A stretch of DNA of 64,000 nt from G963663525 sp963663525 (GCA_963663525.2 CAXXHC010000003.1:1178001-1242000); one strand, 5' to 3'; counted from the first letter of the stretch, positions 8,278-16,050 are shown. Program-made: numbers and translations. Notes: generated by a model not told the origin, from the sequence alone.

Positions 8278-8592
8278 TTACTTCAATACCGAGTTTACGA
8301 TTGCTTCCCGAAGAGATTTCCTTTCAGTGCATCTTTTATCGAAGGCCTTTTTTGCTTCGGCAATTTTTTGTTTGAATTCCATTTTCTTCGCGGCAGTTTC
8401 AGCACAAGCAAGTGCAGCCATTTCTCTTTCACGTTGCTTGGCTAACCTTTCTTCCTCTCTGCGCAACCTAGCTTCTTCACGAAGCTGATTTTTTCGTTGC
8501 CGTTCAGCCTCACGCGCTGCTTGGGTAAGAGCCCTATCAATAGATTTTGCGATGCTCATTGCCGCTTTAAAGCCACTTCCTTTTCTGGCCAT
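8278..8592 (-). CDS. Small basic coiled-coil protein, paralogue of the previous gene
   Basis: This 104-residue protein shares its C-terminal 75 residues with the 7946-8266 product but has a different N-terminus (MARKGSGFKAAMSIAKSID) instead of a membrane segment. The body is an EAxRRxEERLAKQ-type charged helix. It is probably the first gene of the three-gene minus-strand cassette; a TATAAT box lies about 40 bases upstream on that strand. I do not recognise the function. One paralogue has a membrane anchor and the other does not, which may mean they work as membrane and soluble partners (inference). Confidence 0.65.
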   Translation of the reverse strand: MARKGSGFKAAMSIAKSIDRALTQAAREAERQRKNQLREEARLRREEERLAKQREREMAALACAETAAKKMEFKQKIAEAKKAFDKRCTERKSLREAIVNSVLK

Positions 8593-8628
8593 GGATTCAA
8601 TCCTTTGTAGATCATCGAGCGTAAAATT

Positions 8629-8634
8629 ATTATA
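8629..8634 (-). promoter_or_regulatory. Putative -10 box for the minus-strand cassette
   Basis: Read on the minus strand this is TATAAT, about 37 bases before the ATG at 8592, in an AT-rich stretch. No good -35 box is visible at 17 bases. Apart from this box and the hairpin at 8811, the stretch 8593-8951 shows no gene. Confidence 0.35.
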
Positions 8635-8810
8635 GTATGAATAACAACATGCGATCGCTTTAAATTACTACTTGTTGTTTGGATGCAAAGAAGACAAATC
8701 TTAAGATGAAAGTATGAGCCAAAAATACCACAGGTATGATTATAAATCCAATGCTTTTCGTTTTCAACGTAGCCAATCAGGGACAATTTCATACGGATAT
8801 TTCGTATAGT

Positions 8811-8844
8811 CAAGCAGGTCGGGTGATTTCACCCGACCTGCTTG
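8811..8844. repeat. Perfect 15-bp hairpin of the GTCGGG family, copy E
   Basis: CAAGCAGGTCGGGTG and its exact reverse complement are separated by ATTT. This is the most perfect member of the dispersed family. It sits between the minus-strand cassette and the minus-strand lipoprotein ending at 8952. Confidence 0.85.
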
Positions 8845-8951
8845 AGTCCAGTAATTACTCGGGTAGACATTCCCCAGCCTGCTCGACTGCGAGGCACAGC
8901 CACCCGTTCCATCCGACTCTTGCCTGGATGGAATTTTTTAGAACCTATGGG

Positions 8952-10148
8952 TCATTTGTCCACGGTTTTACACAGCTTGTAGTTGTACCCGCTGACGCTC
9001 ACGCACTCTTGTCCCGTTACGGTGCATGGGTGATCGTCGTCGCACACCGCTACGCAAGTGCCGTTGAAGGGGCTGCATATGAGACCCGAGGCGCAGTCGT
9101 TGTTGTAGGAGCAGGTGCCGCCGACCGGCTTGCTGTTGCTGGTCATGCAGAAGCTTTCGGACAGCAGCATGGTGTCGTCCCGGTCGATGCTGGTAATCAT
9201 GGTGCAGGAGGTGCCGGCATCGCACTCGCTGCCGTCCCCGAAGATGTCGCAGGTGGGCACGCAGAAACCCACCCGAGGTACGGCAACGGACCCCGACATA
9301 CAGCCCTGGCCTGCTTCGCAGTCACTGTGGGCGTCGCAGGGGCGGAGGCAGGTGCGGCTGTCGAAATCGCCCGTGGAATAGTTGCCGCAGAAGAACCCCC
9401 TGGCGCAGTCGTCATAGCCCACGCCCTCTGCGCCGCGGGTGCAGGTTTCGTTCTCCTGCTTGGTTCCTGCGTCGGCCAGGCAGGCGGCCACCAAGGGGGT
9501 GTTGCTCCCGGAGCTTACATAAGTACAGCGGTAGCCGTCACCACAATCCTGTCCCAGCAGGTCGCAGCAGTAGGAGGCGATGTCGCCGCTTGGCAAAAGG
9601 GGCTCGGCCTCGCCGTCACAGGTGACGATGAAGTCCGGTATTTCGCAGGAGATATCCACGATGCCGTTGGCTTCGTCCCAGTTTCCGGTGCAGGAGGTGG
9701 GGGCCATGGAGTAAACCGAGTCAATGGTCAGGTCGTTGCCGTTGGCCGAACCGGTGAAGGCGGCGGAGGCCACGCTCATCTCCAGGTTGCAGTCGTCATC
9801 CTGGCGCACGCATGAGAAATTGAAAAAGGATACAAAATCCGAGTCGCAAGTGCCGGTCATGGTGTAGGCACCGTGGAAGTCGTGGCACAGGGCTTCGGGC
9901 TCTTCCGTCGATTCCTCTTCCTCCGATGCCATTTCCTGATCCATAACGTCGTCGTCCACGACCTCGTCTTCGAGCGCCTCCTCGTCACCGTCCACCGGCG
10001 GTTCCTCGACGAATTCCTCCTGTTCGATGGTATCCTCGTCGCCGTTCTCGGTATTGTCGTCGTCGCTGTTGCAGGCCACGACAAAAACGGAAAAAGCCAC
10101 AAAAACCAGCACTATACCAATCCTCAACGGTAAAGATTCTCGTTTCAT
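8952..10148 (-). CDS. Acidic-linker, cysteine-rich surface lipoprotein
   Basis: This 398-residue precursor has lipobox VVAC (Cys26), then about 75 residues made almost entirely of Asp and Glu with Val/Pro/Ser, then a disulfide-rich region. The C-terminal half holds repeated short cysteine units of the kind C-x(4-6)-DC-x-x-G-x-x-C (DCARGFFC, DCEAGQGC, DCASGLIC), like the Dickkopf/colipase-type units common in predicted myxobacterial surface proteins. The ATG at 10148 is preferred over the in-frame start at 10247 because it begins the signal peptide and follows GAGG. It probably acts outside the cell; ligand unknown. The upstream minus-strand gene at 10481-11977 has the same architecture. Confidence 0.75.
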   Translation of the reverse strand: MKRESLPLRIGIVLVFVAFSVFVVACNSDDDNTENGDEDTIEQEEFVEEPPVDGDEEALEDEVVDDDVMDQEMASEEEESTEEPEALCHDFHGAYTMTGTCDSDFVSFFNFSCVRQDDDCNLEMSVASAAFTGSANGNDLTIDSVYSMAPTSCTGNWDEANGIVDISCEIPDFIVTCDGEAEPLLPSGDIASYCCDLLGQDCGDGYRCTYVSSGSNTPLVAACLADAGTKQENETCTRGAEGVGYDDCARGFFCGNYSTGDFDSRTCLRPCDAHSDCEAGQGCMSGSVAVPRVGFCVPTCDIFGDGSECDAGTSCTMITSIDRDDTMLLSESFCMTSNSKPVGGTCSYNNDCASGLICSPFNGTCVAVCDDDHPCTVTGQECVSVSGYNYKLCKTVDK

Positions 10149-10372
10149 CTTCGCCTCGCAAAAGCAGGTAATAGTCTCGTAGTGGTAAGTCGGTTGATTT
10201 TCCCCCCACATTTCCGATCCCAGTGATTTGTCGGGTAAACAGTACACGATTTGCGAGACTTCCGCAAGAGTCGCCGCCGTTCCGTCGTCGGAGTTGACAG
10301 GTCTGCAAGTTGCTGTAAATACAGCGAAAAACCGAAAAGCCCAGAAAAATCAAAACACCCCATTGTTTGATC

Positions 10373-10406
10373 TTCCTCTCCCAAGCTCTTAGGTTTGGGA
10401 GAGGAA
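10373..10406. repeat. 12-bp perfect hairpin between two lipoprotein genes
   Basis: TTCCTCTCCCAA and TTGGGAGAGGAA are separated by 10 bases. On the plus strand a short T-run follows (10412-10416), but no plus-strand gene ends here. The stem resembles the CTCTCCC..GGGAGAG repeats at 12650 and 59.9 kb. The rest of 10149-10480 shows no gene. Confidence 0.6.
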
Positions 10407-10480
10407 TCTTGGTTTTTCAATTTGTTAATGATATCAGGATGTTATAAGTGCAAGATGTGAACCGGGTTGCTCTCGTGCTT

Positions 10481-11977
10481 CTATTCGTCGAAGCACTGAT
10501 AGGTATAGCTCGTGCAAGAATCCACGATCCCGTCGCAGCCGTTGTCATAGGACTCTATCAGCACGTTCCCCTGGGCGTCGAGGGTGTACATTTTGCAGCT
10601 ATTCGTCGTCTCGTCGTCGCAATCGATGTCGCTTTCTTCCGTCAACCGATTTCCCTGGTCGTCGTAGGTGTAAGCGGTGCAATTTTCATCCGGCGTGCCG
10701 TTGCAGTCGTTATCGTTGGAATACGACAACAGCATCCCTTGTGCGTCGTAGATGGCGGTATAGCAATGGGTATCTGGCGTGTCGTTGCAGTCGATATCAT
10801 AGTAATATGCCAACAAGTGTCCCTGGGTATCGTACATATGGATACGGCAAGTATTCGGGGTGCCGTCGCAGTCGTCGTCTTCCCGCATCGACAGTTCATT
10901 CCCCAGTGTATCGTACGTGTAGGTGGTGCAATCTTCGTCAGGGGTACCGTCGCAGTCGGTGTCCGACTCGTCCGTCAACTCGTTTCCCTGGTCGTCGTAG
11001 GTGTGGGTGTAGCAACTATCCGGAGTGTCGTCGCAGTTGCTGTCCACCTGTGCCGTCAATTGATTCCCCTGAGCGTCGTACGTGTAGGTCTGGCAATTAT
11101 CCGGGGTGCCGTTGCAGTTGATGTCGAACTGTCTCGTCAATTTATTTCCCAGGGAATCGTAGGTAAAGGCCGTGCAAGTATCCGGCGTGCCATCGCAGTC
11201 GTGATCATAGGAATCCGTCAACTCATTTCCCTGGTCGTCGTACGTTTTTGTGTCACAATTTCTATCCGGTGTGCCGTTGCAGTCGTCGTCTTGCTGTGTC
11301 GTCAATTTATTCCCCAACGCGTCGTATGTATAGGTGTTGCAAGATCCATCGGGCGTGCCATTGCAGTCGTTGTCCAACTGTGACGTCAATTCATTTCCTA
11401 GGGCGTCGTAAGTGAAGGTGTAGCAATTTCTATCCGGCACCCCGTCGCCGTCGCTGTCGATTTGGCTCGTCAACCTGTTCCCCATGTCGTCGTAGGTATA
11501 GATCTGGCTATTATTTGGCGTCCCGTCGCAGTCGCTGTCATATTGCACCGTCAATTGATTGCCCTGATCGTCGTAAATATAGGTACGACAATTTTCCGGT
11601 GTGCCGTCGCATTCATAGTCCGCAGCGTATGTCGAGATCAAACAGTACTGATCCGGTATCGCTTCCTCTTCCTCCTCGGTTTCCGCAATCTCTTCCTCGG
11701 CTTCCACTTCATCTCCATCGGCGAGGTCTTCTTCGATGGCGTCGTCTTCGACCTCATCCCCATCGGCGAGATTTTCATCGGCATCTACGATGTCTTCCTC
11801 GGTTGTCTCATCTCCGTCGGCGATGTCTATCTCGGTAGCGTCGTTTTCAATCTTATCGATATCGGCCTCGGGATCCTGCACATTGTTTCCATCGTCGCCG
11901 CCGCACCCGGCGTTCAAACTCAGAAACAGTACCAGGGCGAGTACGAACATGCTTGCAAGAATATCCTTCCGTTTCAT
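10481..11977 (-). CDS. Lipoprotein with acidic linker and about 13 YD / Asp-Cys-rich repeats
   Basis: This 498-residue precursor has lipobox NAGC (Cys25), an Asp/Glu linker to about residue 107 with repeats of ADGDE, then about 13 units of 27-28 residues from residue about 133 to 490. Each unit reads Y-T-Y-D-x-x-G-N-x-L-T, then D-x-D-C-D/N-G-T-P-D, then a second Cys. The first half is like the YD repeats of RHS/teneurin proteins; the second half is like calcium-binding thrombospondin type-3 loops. Paired cysteines suggest one disulfide per unit or between units. It ends in CFDE with no toxin domain. It is probably an elongated, calcium-stabilised surface fibre (inference). Confidence 0.75.
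   Translation of the reverse strand: MKRKDILASMFVLALVLFLSLNAGCGGDDGNNVQDPEADIDKIENDATEIDIADGDETTEEDIVDADENLADGDEVEDDAIEEDLADGDEVEAEEEIAETEEEEEAIPDQYCLISTYAADYECDGTPENCRTYIYDDQGNQLTVQYDSDCDGTPNNSQIYTYDDMGNRLTSQIDSDGDGVPDRNCYTFTYDALGNELTSQLDNDCNGTPDGSCNTYTYDALGNKLTTQQDDDCNGTPDRNCDTKTYDDQGNELTDSYDHDCDGTPDTCTAFTYDSLGNKLTRQFDINCNGTPDNCQTYTYDAQGNQLTAQVDSNCDDTPDSCYTHTYDDQGNELTDESDTDCDGTPDEDCTTYTYDTLGNELSMREDDDCDGTPNTCRIHMYDTQGHLLAYYYDIDCNDTPDTHCYTAIYDAQGMLLSYSNDNDCNGTPDENCTAYTYDDQGNRLTEESDIDCDDETTNSCKMYTLDAQGNVLIESYDNGCDGIVDSCTSYTYQCFDE
10505..11581 (-). repeat. Coding tandem repeat (about 13 x 81-84 bp) in the lipoprotein
   Basis: Each unit encodes 27 or 28 residues with the pattern YTYDxxGNxLTxxxDxDCDG followed by TPDxxC. 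On the plus strand the units show as recurring CCGTCGCAGTCG-type blocks. Units differ by many substitutions, so the array is not freshly amplified. Confidence 0.85.
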
Positions 11978-12568
11978 GATGCAGCCTTTCTAGCCCCAAT
12001 TGGTATTCAAAGAAAAATAGAGAAATTCTGGTTATTATTGCTTTAACATCCAAGAATCCACCATTGCCTGCCACAGAACTCACTAAGTTATTGATTTTAT
12101 AGCACTAATACCATACTGCATGAGGAAGGAACCATCAGGGCAATGCTGAAAATCTAGATATACATGTAATAAGTAATGATTATTATACGTCGTTCGGCTT
12201 CTGGTGTCAATTCGGCCCTCTGCCAGGATATCTCCGGGGGGAAGTTAACCCGGAAAATTCATGAAAACCTGCTACGACTTGAAAACTCTCGTTCTTTCAC
12301 TTGTTTCCCGATTTTCATCCTCGACAGACTGTAAAGTATGCCTGCGGGTGAAAATCGGTCCAACTTCATGAAGTATCTTCGGTTTTCGGCGTCTCGCTAT
12401 GATCCTCATGAATAATGCGGGCTAAGCGCTGTGCCCGTTGTGGGGTAGGCTGCGGTGTGGCTGGGATAAGGAATGAATATTGAACATCGGAAGATTGCTC
12501 ATGTAAAGGAGCGAAACACGGGACGCTTGACTTGCAATGATCACTATTCCTCTCAGGCTGCCTGTCGG
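11978..12568. other. Gene-free stretch with one inverted repeat
   Basis: No supported gene was found on either strand. Arms CCGATTTTCA (12308-12317) and TGAAAATCGG (12349-12358) form a 10-bp inverted repeat with a 31-base spacer. The upstream part is AT-rich and must contain the promoter of the minus-strand lipoprotein starting at 11977, but I cannot place it with confidence. Confidence 0.4.
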
Positions 12569-12797
12569 ATTGCAACCGGGTGGAAATTAAAATAGTGCGA
12601 AATATTTCGGAGGCAATTGCAACATATTGAAATCAAAAGACTTATATCCCCTCTCCCTTTGGGAGAGGGTTAGGGTGAGGGACACAAACTTCCCCTCACC
12701 CGGTGCTGAAGCACCGGCCTCTCCCAGTGGGAGAGGCGCTTGGACCCTTCGGGTCCATCTTAAATCCGCACTAAAAAAATTCCCGCCCATTGCAACC
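12569..12797. mobile_element. MITE-like element 1 with 9-bp target duplication
   Basis: A 211-bp element (12578-12788) starts GGGTGGAAATTAAAATAGTG and ends with the imperfect inverse (CGCACTAAAAAAATTCCCGCCC). It is flanked by the direct repeat ATTGCAACC (12569-12577 and 12789-12797). It has no coding capacity. The core carries the CTCTCCC-type palindrome (12650-12736). It shares its ends, but not its core, with the element at 56150-56377. Confidence 0.8.
12650..12736. repeat. CTCTCCC..GGGAGAG palindromic repeat
   Basis: CCTCTCCCTTTGGGAGAGG, then TTAGGGTGAGGG, a GGTGCTGAAGCACC hairpin, then CCTCTCCCAGTGGGAGAGG. This matches a repeat type found between genes in many bacteria. A partly inverted second copy is at 59,881-59,980. 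Confidence 0.75.
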
Positions 12798-12854
12798 TGT
12801 CAGTGTACGTACGGTTTGTTCAGCGCGTGAAACTGTACGTACACTGATGAGTTG
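12794..12854. repeat. GTACGTAC long palindrome, copy 1
   Basis: Arms AACCTGTCAGTGTACGTAC and GTACGTACACTGATGAGTT pair over about 24 bp with a few mismatches. The same sequence occurs, more perfectly paired, at 53338-53394. Confidence 0.8.
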
Positions 12855-12953
12855 ATGTCCGGTATTTTTGGTATCTCGGACCCAAAATCAGCCTTCCCAA
12901 CGATTTTCCAATAAAAATTCATCCCTGAATCGCTTGCCGGAGCAACCCGACTC

Positions 12954-12982
12954 TTGACACCGGGAGCGGTTGTGGTTAGTGT
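12954..12982 (+). promoter_or_regulatory. Sigma-70-like promoter for ribE-ribBA
   Basis: TTGACA (12954-12959), 17-nt spacer, TAGTGT (12977-12982). The leader to the TTG start of ribE would be only about 25 bases, so there is no room for an FMN riboswitch downstream of this promoter. Confidence 0.6.
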
Positions 12983-13014
12983 CTGGCTGCCACGGGGCGG
13001 GAAAGGATGAGCCG

Positions 13015-13674
13015 TTGTTCACGGGTCTGATAGAGAATGTCGGAACGATCGTTCGTATCGAGCGGCGATCTCGCGAAAACGTATTCGAGTTCTCCACGTC
13101 GCTGGAGACCGAGACGGTACGCATCGGCGATTCCATCGCCTGCAACGGCGTTTGCCTGACGGCGACCTCGTTGTCCTCCGGTCGGTTTTCCGCCTTGGCC
13201 AGTCACGAAACGCTGGCGCGTTCGACGTTCTCCGAGGCGAAGATCGGCGACCGCGTGAACCTGGAACGGGCCTTGAAAATGGGCGATCGCCTGGGAGGGC
13301 ACCTGGTGGCGGGGCACGTGGATGCCAGGGCGAGGTTGTCCGAGATCCGCCGAACGGGCGAGGCCATGGACCTGAATTATACCTTCGACGATCGAAGCCT
13401 GATGAAGTACATCATCGAAAAAGGGTCGATCGCCGTGGACGGCGTGAGCCTGACGGTCAACCGCCTGCTTCCCCAGGGATTCGGCGTGACCCTGATTCCC
13501 CACACCGCACAGAAAACCATTCTGACCGACAAACGGGTCGGACAGGGGTCCAACATCGAAGTGGACCTGATCGGAAAATACGTTGAAAGCCTGTTGTTTC
13601 AGGGAAGTTCCGGATCGGGAACGAGCCGGGAACTGCTTGAAAAGTATGGGTTTTCCAAGCCCGGAAAATACTGA
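13015..13674 (+). CDS. ribE: Riboflavin synthase, alpha chain
   Basis: This 219-residue protein performs the dismutation of two 6,7-dimethyl-8-ribityllumazine molecules to riboflavin. The family's two tandem lumazine-binding barrels are visible: first FTGLIENVGTI with IACNGVCLTAT (residues about 1-95), then GHLVAGHVD with IAVDGVSLTVN (about 96-195). The TTG at 13015 gives the canonical (M)FTGLIE start and has AAAGGA 7 bases upstream; longer in-frame starts are not family-like. It is followed after 65 bases by ribBA, the next enzyme set of the same pathway. ribD and ribH are not in the window. Confidence 0.95.
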   Translation: MFTGLIENVGTIVRIERRSRENVFEFSTSLETETVRIGDSIACNGVCLTATSLSSGRFSALASHETLARSTFSEAKIGDRVNLERALKMGDRLGGHLVAGHVDARARLSEIRRTGEAMDLNYTFDDRSLMKYIIEKGSIAVDGVSLTVNRLLPQGFGVTLIPHTAQKTILTDKRVGQGSNIEVDLIGKYVESLLFQGSSGSGTSRELLEKYGFSKPGKY

Positions 13675-13739
13675 AACACCGTTCGTTCCTTCCTGTGGGA
13701 GCGAGCCATCCTATGAGTTCCAACTCCGCGAGGTGCAGC

Positions 13740-15008
13740 ATGTCGGACCCAACCATTCGAAACCTTCCCGATGTCGATACCGAAGAAGCGATTCAGACGG
13801 TAGAGAAGGCCATCCAGTACATTCAAGCCGGGAAAATGGTGATTATGGTGGATGACGAGGATCGCGAAAACGAAGGCGATTTCGTCATGGCCGCGGAAAA
13901 ATGCACGGCGGAAGGCATCAACTTCATGGCCATCCACGGTCGTGGGCTGATCTGTATGCCCATGATCGAGGAGCGGGCGCAACAGCTCGGACTGAAACTG
14001 ATGGTTCCCAGGGAGAACAACGCCTCTCGCTTCGCCACGGCGTTCACTACGAGTATCGAGGCCAGGGAGGGCGTCACCACGGGCATTTCGGCCTACGATC
14101 GGGCCACCACGGTCCAGGCGGCGGTGGCCGACGACGCCACACCGCAGGACATCGTTTCTCCCGGCCACATCTTTCCGCTGATCGCCCGGCGCGGCGGCGT
14201 GCTGGTGCGTACGGGACAGACCGAAGGCAGCGTGGATCTCTGCCGGCTGGCGGGGTTGAAACCGGCGGCGGTGATCTGTGAAATCATGAAAGAAGACGGC
14301 ACGATGGCGCGGCGTCCGCAGCTTGAGGTCATCGCCGAGGAATTCGACACCCCCATCGTTTCCGTGGCGCAGATCATCGCCTACCGGATGCGGCGGGAAT
14401 CGCTGATCCGGCGGGTGGCGGCTGCTCCCATTCCGTCGCCCTACGGCATGTTTGACCTGATTGTCTATTCCAACGAAATCGACACCAAGGATCATGTCGC
14501 CCTCGTGCTGGGAGATCTCTCCACCGGCGAACCGACCCTGGTGCGCGTGCATTCTGAGTGTCTGACCGGAGACGTGTTCGGCTCGAATCGCTGCGATTGC
14601 GGTCCGCAGTTGCACACGGCGATGAAGATGGTGCAGGAAGAGGGGAGGGGGGCCATCGTCTACCTGCGCCAGGAAGGGCGCGGCATCGGATTGGCCAACA
14701 AGATCAAAGCCTATCATCTTCAAGACGAAGGCGCCGACACGGTGGAAGCCAACATTCAACTCGGATTCAAGCCGGACCTGCGCGATTACGGCATCGGCGC
14801 CCAGATTCTGGCGGACCTTGGTTTAAAGAAATTGCGTTTGATGACCAACAATCCTAAAAAGGTAATAGGTCTGGAGGGTTACGGCCTGCAAGTCGTCGAG
14901 CGGGTGCCGGTGGAAATCGAGCCCAACGGCTACAATATCAATTACTTGAAGACCAAGCAGGAAAAAATGGGGCACAAGCTCCACATTCAGGAAATCAAGT
15001 CCAAATGA
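13740..15008 (+). CDS. ribBA: Bifunctional DHBP synthase / GTP cyclohydrolase II
   Basis: This 422-residue fusion supplies both riboflavin precursors. The N-terminal RibB domain (residues about 10-215) makes 3,4-dihydroxy-2-butanone 4-phosphate from ribulose 5-phosphate and shows MVDDEDRENEGDFV. The C-terminal RibA domain opens GTP and shows VHSECLTGDVFGSNRCDCG with its zinc cysteines, and RQEGRGIGLANKIKAY. The ATG at 13740, with GAGG 6 bases upstream, is preferred; in-frame starts at 13695 and 13713 are possible. The stop overlaps the next start (ATGA). Confidence 0.95.
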   Translation: MSDPTIRNLPDVDTEEAIQTVEKAIQYIQAGKMVIMVDDEDRENEGDFVMAAEKCTAEGINFMAIHGRGLICMPMIEERAQQLGLKLMVPRENNASRFATAFTTSIEAREGVTTGISAYDRATTVQAAVADDATPQDIVSPGHIFPLIARRGGVLVRTGQTEGSVDLCRLAGLKPAAVICEIMKEDGTMARRPQLEVIAEEFDTPIVSVAQIIAYRMRRESLIRRVAAAPIPSPYGMFDLIVYSNEIDTKDHVALVLGDLSTGEPTLVRVHSECLTGDVFGSNRCDCGPQLHTAMKMVQEEGRGAIVYLRQEGRGIGLANKIKAYHLQDEGADTVEANIQLGFKPDLRDYGIGAQILADLGLKKLRLMTNNPKKVIGLEGYGLQVVERVPVEIEPNGYNINYLKTKQEKMGHKLHIQEIKSK

Positions 15009-15439
15009 AGGACATTTACATTGGCGAACAACCCCCTCCTCCGTACTGGGGGTGGTTTATGCTGGCGCTTCGAGGGGTGACGGTTCTGTTGGGAATCGCG
15101 CTTTTCGCGCTGGGGTTGTACGAATTCCTCGTTGCCGGTGTGGAAGCCGCCCCCGCGAGGGATGTTCCGATGGCGGTCAAGCCGCTGGTCTGGGTGTTCG
15201 CCGGGGCGTCTTTCGTCATGAACGGCTGGCCTTTCCTGAGCTGGGTTCGTCTTCGGCGTTTGATCCTTGTTATAATGTTACTGATGCTGGTGCTTTCGTC
15301 GTTTTTCACCTTCGGGGCGGTGCAGGATGCGATAAGTCAGGCTTTCGGATGGATTACTTACTTGTGGTTGCTGTTGACAGGGTTGTTGTTCGGGAACGTG
15401 CTGTACAACGTCACCTACGAAAACCGCACGGCGGATTGA
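15005..15439 (+). CDS. Small multi-spanning membrane protein, unknown
   Basis: This 144-residue protein has four likely membrane segments: residues about 15-45, 60-77, 83-105 and 115-136. The N-terminus is Pro-rich (EQPPPPYWGW). It starts inside the ribBA stop codon (ATGA), so it is translationally coupled to riboflavin synthesis genes. Whether it has a flavin-related role, such as transport, is unproven; it matches no riboflavin transporter family I know. Confidence 0.6.
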   Translation: MKDIYIGEQPPPPYWGWFMLALRGVTVLLGIALFALGLYEFLVAGVEAAPARDVPMAVKPLVWVFAGASFVMNGWPFLSWVRLRRLILVIMLLMLVLSSFFTFGAVQDAISQAFGWITYLWLLLTGLLFGNVLYNVTYENRTAD

Positions 15440-15697
15440 TGGCGAAACGTCCTTCAACATACTGAAAACACTGATTTATTTCAGAATCAAGAAGAGTTTC
15501 GGGAAAGGCAGGGAAGAAGCCAGGTTCCCGCCGCTCGGCGAAGCGGCGTGGAAATCGCGTTTTCGAAGAGCGCATCGACAGGTTTTTTTTCGATGCGTTT
15601 TCCGTTGGAGGATGGCATAACTTGCCGAATTCGCTTGTTTATTATTTCATTCGAAAATTGCGTTGTAACGGTTTTTTCATTCGGGTACATAAATTGC
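15440..15697 (+). other. Gene-free stretch before the tRNA promoter
   Basis: No supported gene. It contains a short inverted repeat, CATCGAC..(near 15570-15600), and becomes AT-rich toward the promoter at 15698. Confidence 0.35.
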
Positions 15698-15726
15698 TTG
15701 ACAAGTTTCGATGTTGTCTCTATATA
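15698..15726 (+). promoter_or_regulatory. Strong sigma-70 promoter for the tRNA-tuf transcript
   Basis: TTGACA (15698-15703), exactly 17 nt, TATATA (15721-15726), which is near consensus, as expected for stable RNA and tuf. AT-rich sequence upstream (TTTATTATTTCATTCG region, about 15636-15660) could act as an UP element. The first tRNA starts about 128 bases after the predicted start site. Confidence 0.8.
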
Positions 15727-15860
15727 CCTACGGACCTTGGTATTTGATGGTTCGACGCATGGTCGAACCACAGATAGCAACTTTCGCTCTTTGATACAAA
15801 TACGGCAAACTTCTGGTTAACTTGCTGGAATTGCTTGTTTTTTATGGAATCAGTTTTTTT

Positions 15861-15936
15861 GCTGGTGTAGCTCAATTGGCAGAGCAGCTGATTTGTAATC
15901 AGCAGGTTAAGGGTTCGAGTCCCCTCACCAGCTCCA
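15861..15936 (+). tRNA. tRNA-Thr (TGT)
   Basis: Acceptor GCTGGTG/CACCAGC, anticodon loop TTTGTAA with anticodon TGT, T-loop TTCGAGT, CCA encoded. It is the first of four tRNAs before tuf, the same set and order as E. coli thrU-tyrU-glyT-thrT. Confidence 0.97.
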
Positions 15937-15955
15937 GTTTGCGATATTTCAATGT

Positions 15956-16041
15956 GGAGGGATTCCCGAGTGGTCAAAGGGGACGGGCTGTAAACCCGTT
16001 GCGGTCACGCTTCGAAGGTTCAAATCCTTCTCCCTCCACCA
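15956..16041 (+). tRNA. tRNA-Tyr (GTA)
   Basis: Acceptor GGAGGGA/TCCCTCC, anticodon loop CTGTAAA with anticodon GTA, a long variable arm, T-loop TTCAAAT, CCA encoded. Confidence 0.97.
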
Positions 16042-16050
16042 TTTTTTTGT

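Noticed and set aside
8736..9815. A 359-codon plus-strand frame rich in Ala/Val/Gly
   Set aside because: Antisense to the cysteine-rich lipoprotein; codon pattern and composition are those of a shadow frame.
10448..11383. A 311-codon plus-strand frame with V/I-rich repeats opposite the YD-repeat lipoprotein
   Set aside because: Its apparent repeats are the reverse reading of the lipoprotein's coding repeats; the minus-strand gene has a signal peptide and lipobox and explains the sequence.
10505..11581. CRISPR-like array
   Set aside because: The regular spacing of about 84 bp is within a continuous reading frame with no identical direct repeats and no cas genes nearby.
10481..11977. RHS/polymorphic toxin interpretation of the YD repeats
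   Set aside because: There is no conserved RHS core end (the DPxG region) and no variable toxin domain; the protein stops right after the repeats and is lipid-anchored.
12650..13014. Possible FMN riboswitch before ribE
   Set aside because: None of the conserved RFN-element blocks is recognisable, and the predicted transcription start leaves only about 25 bases of leader.
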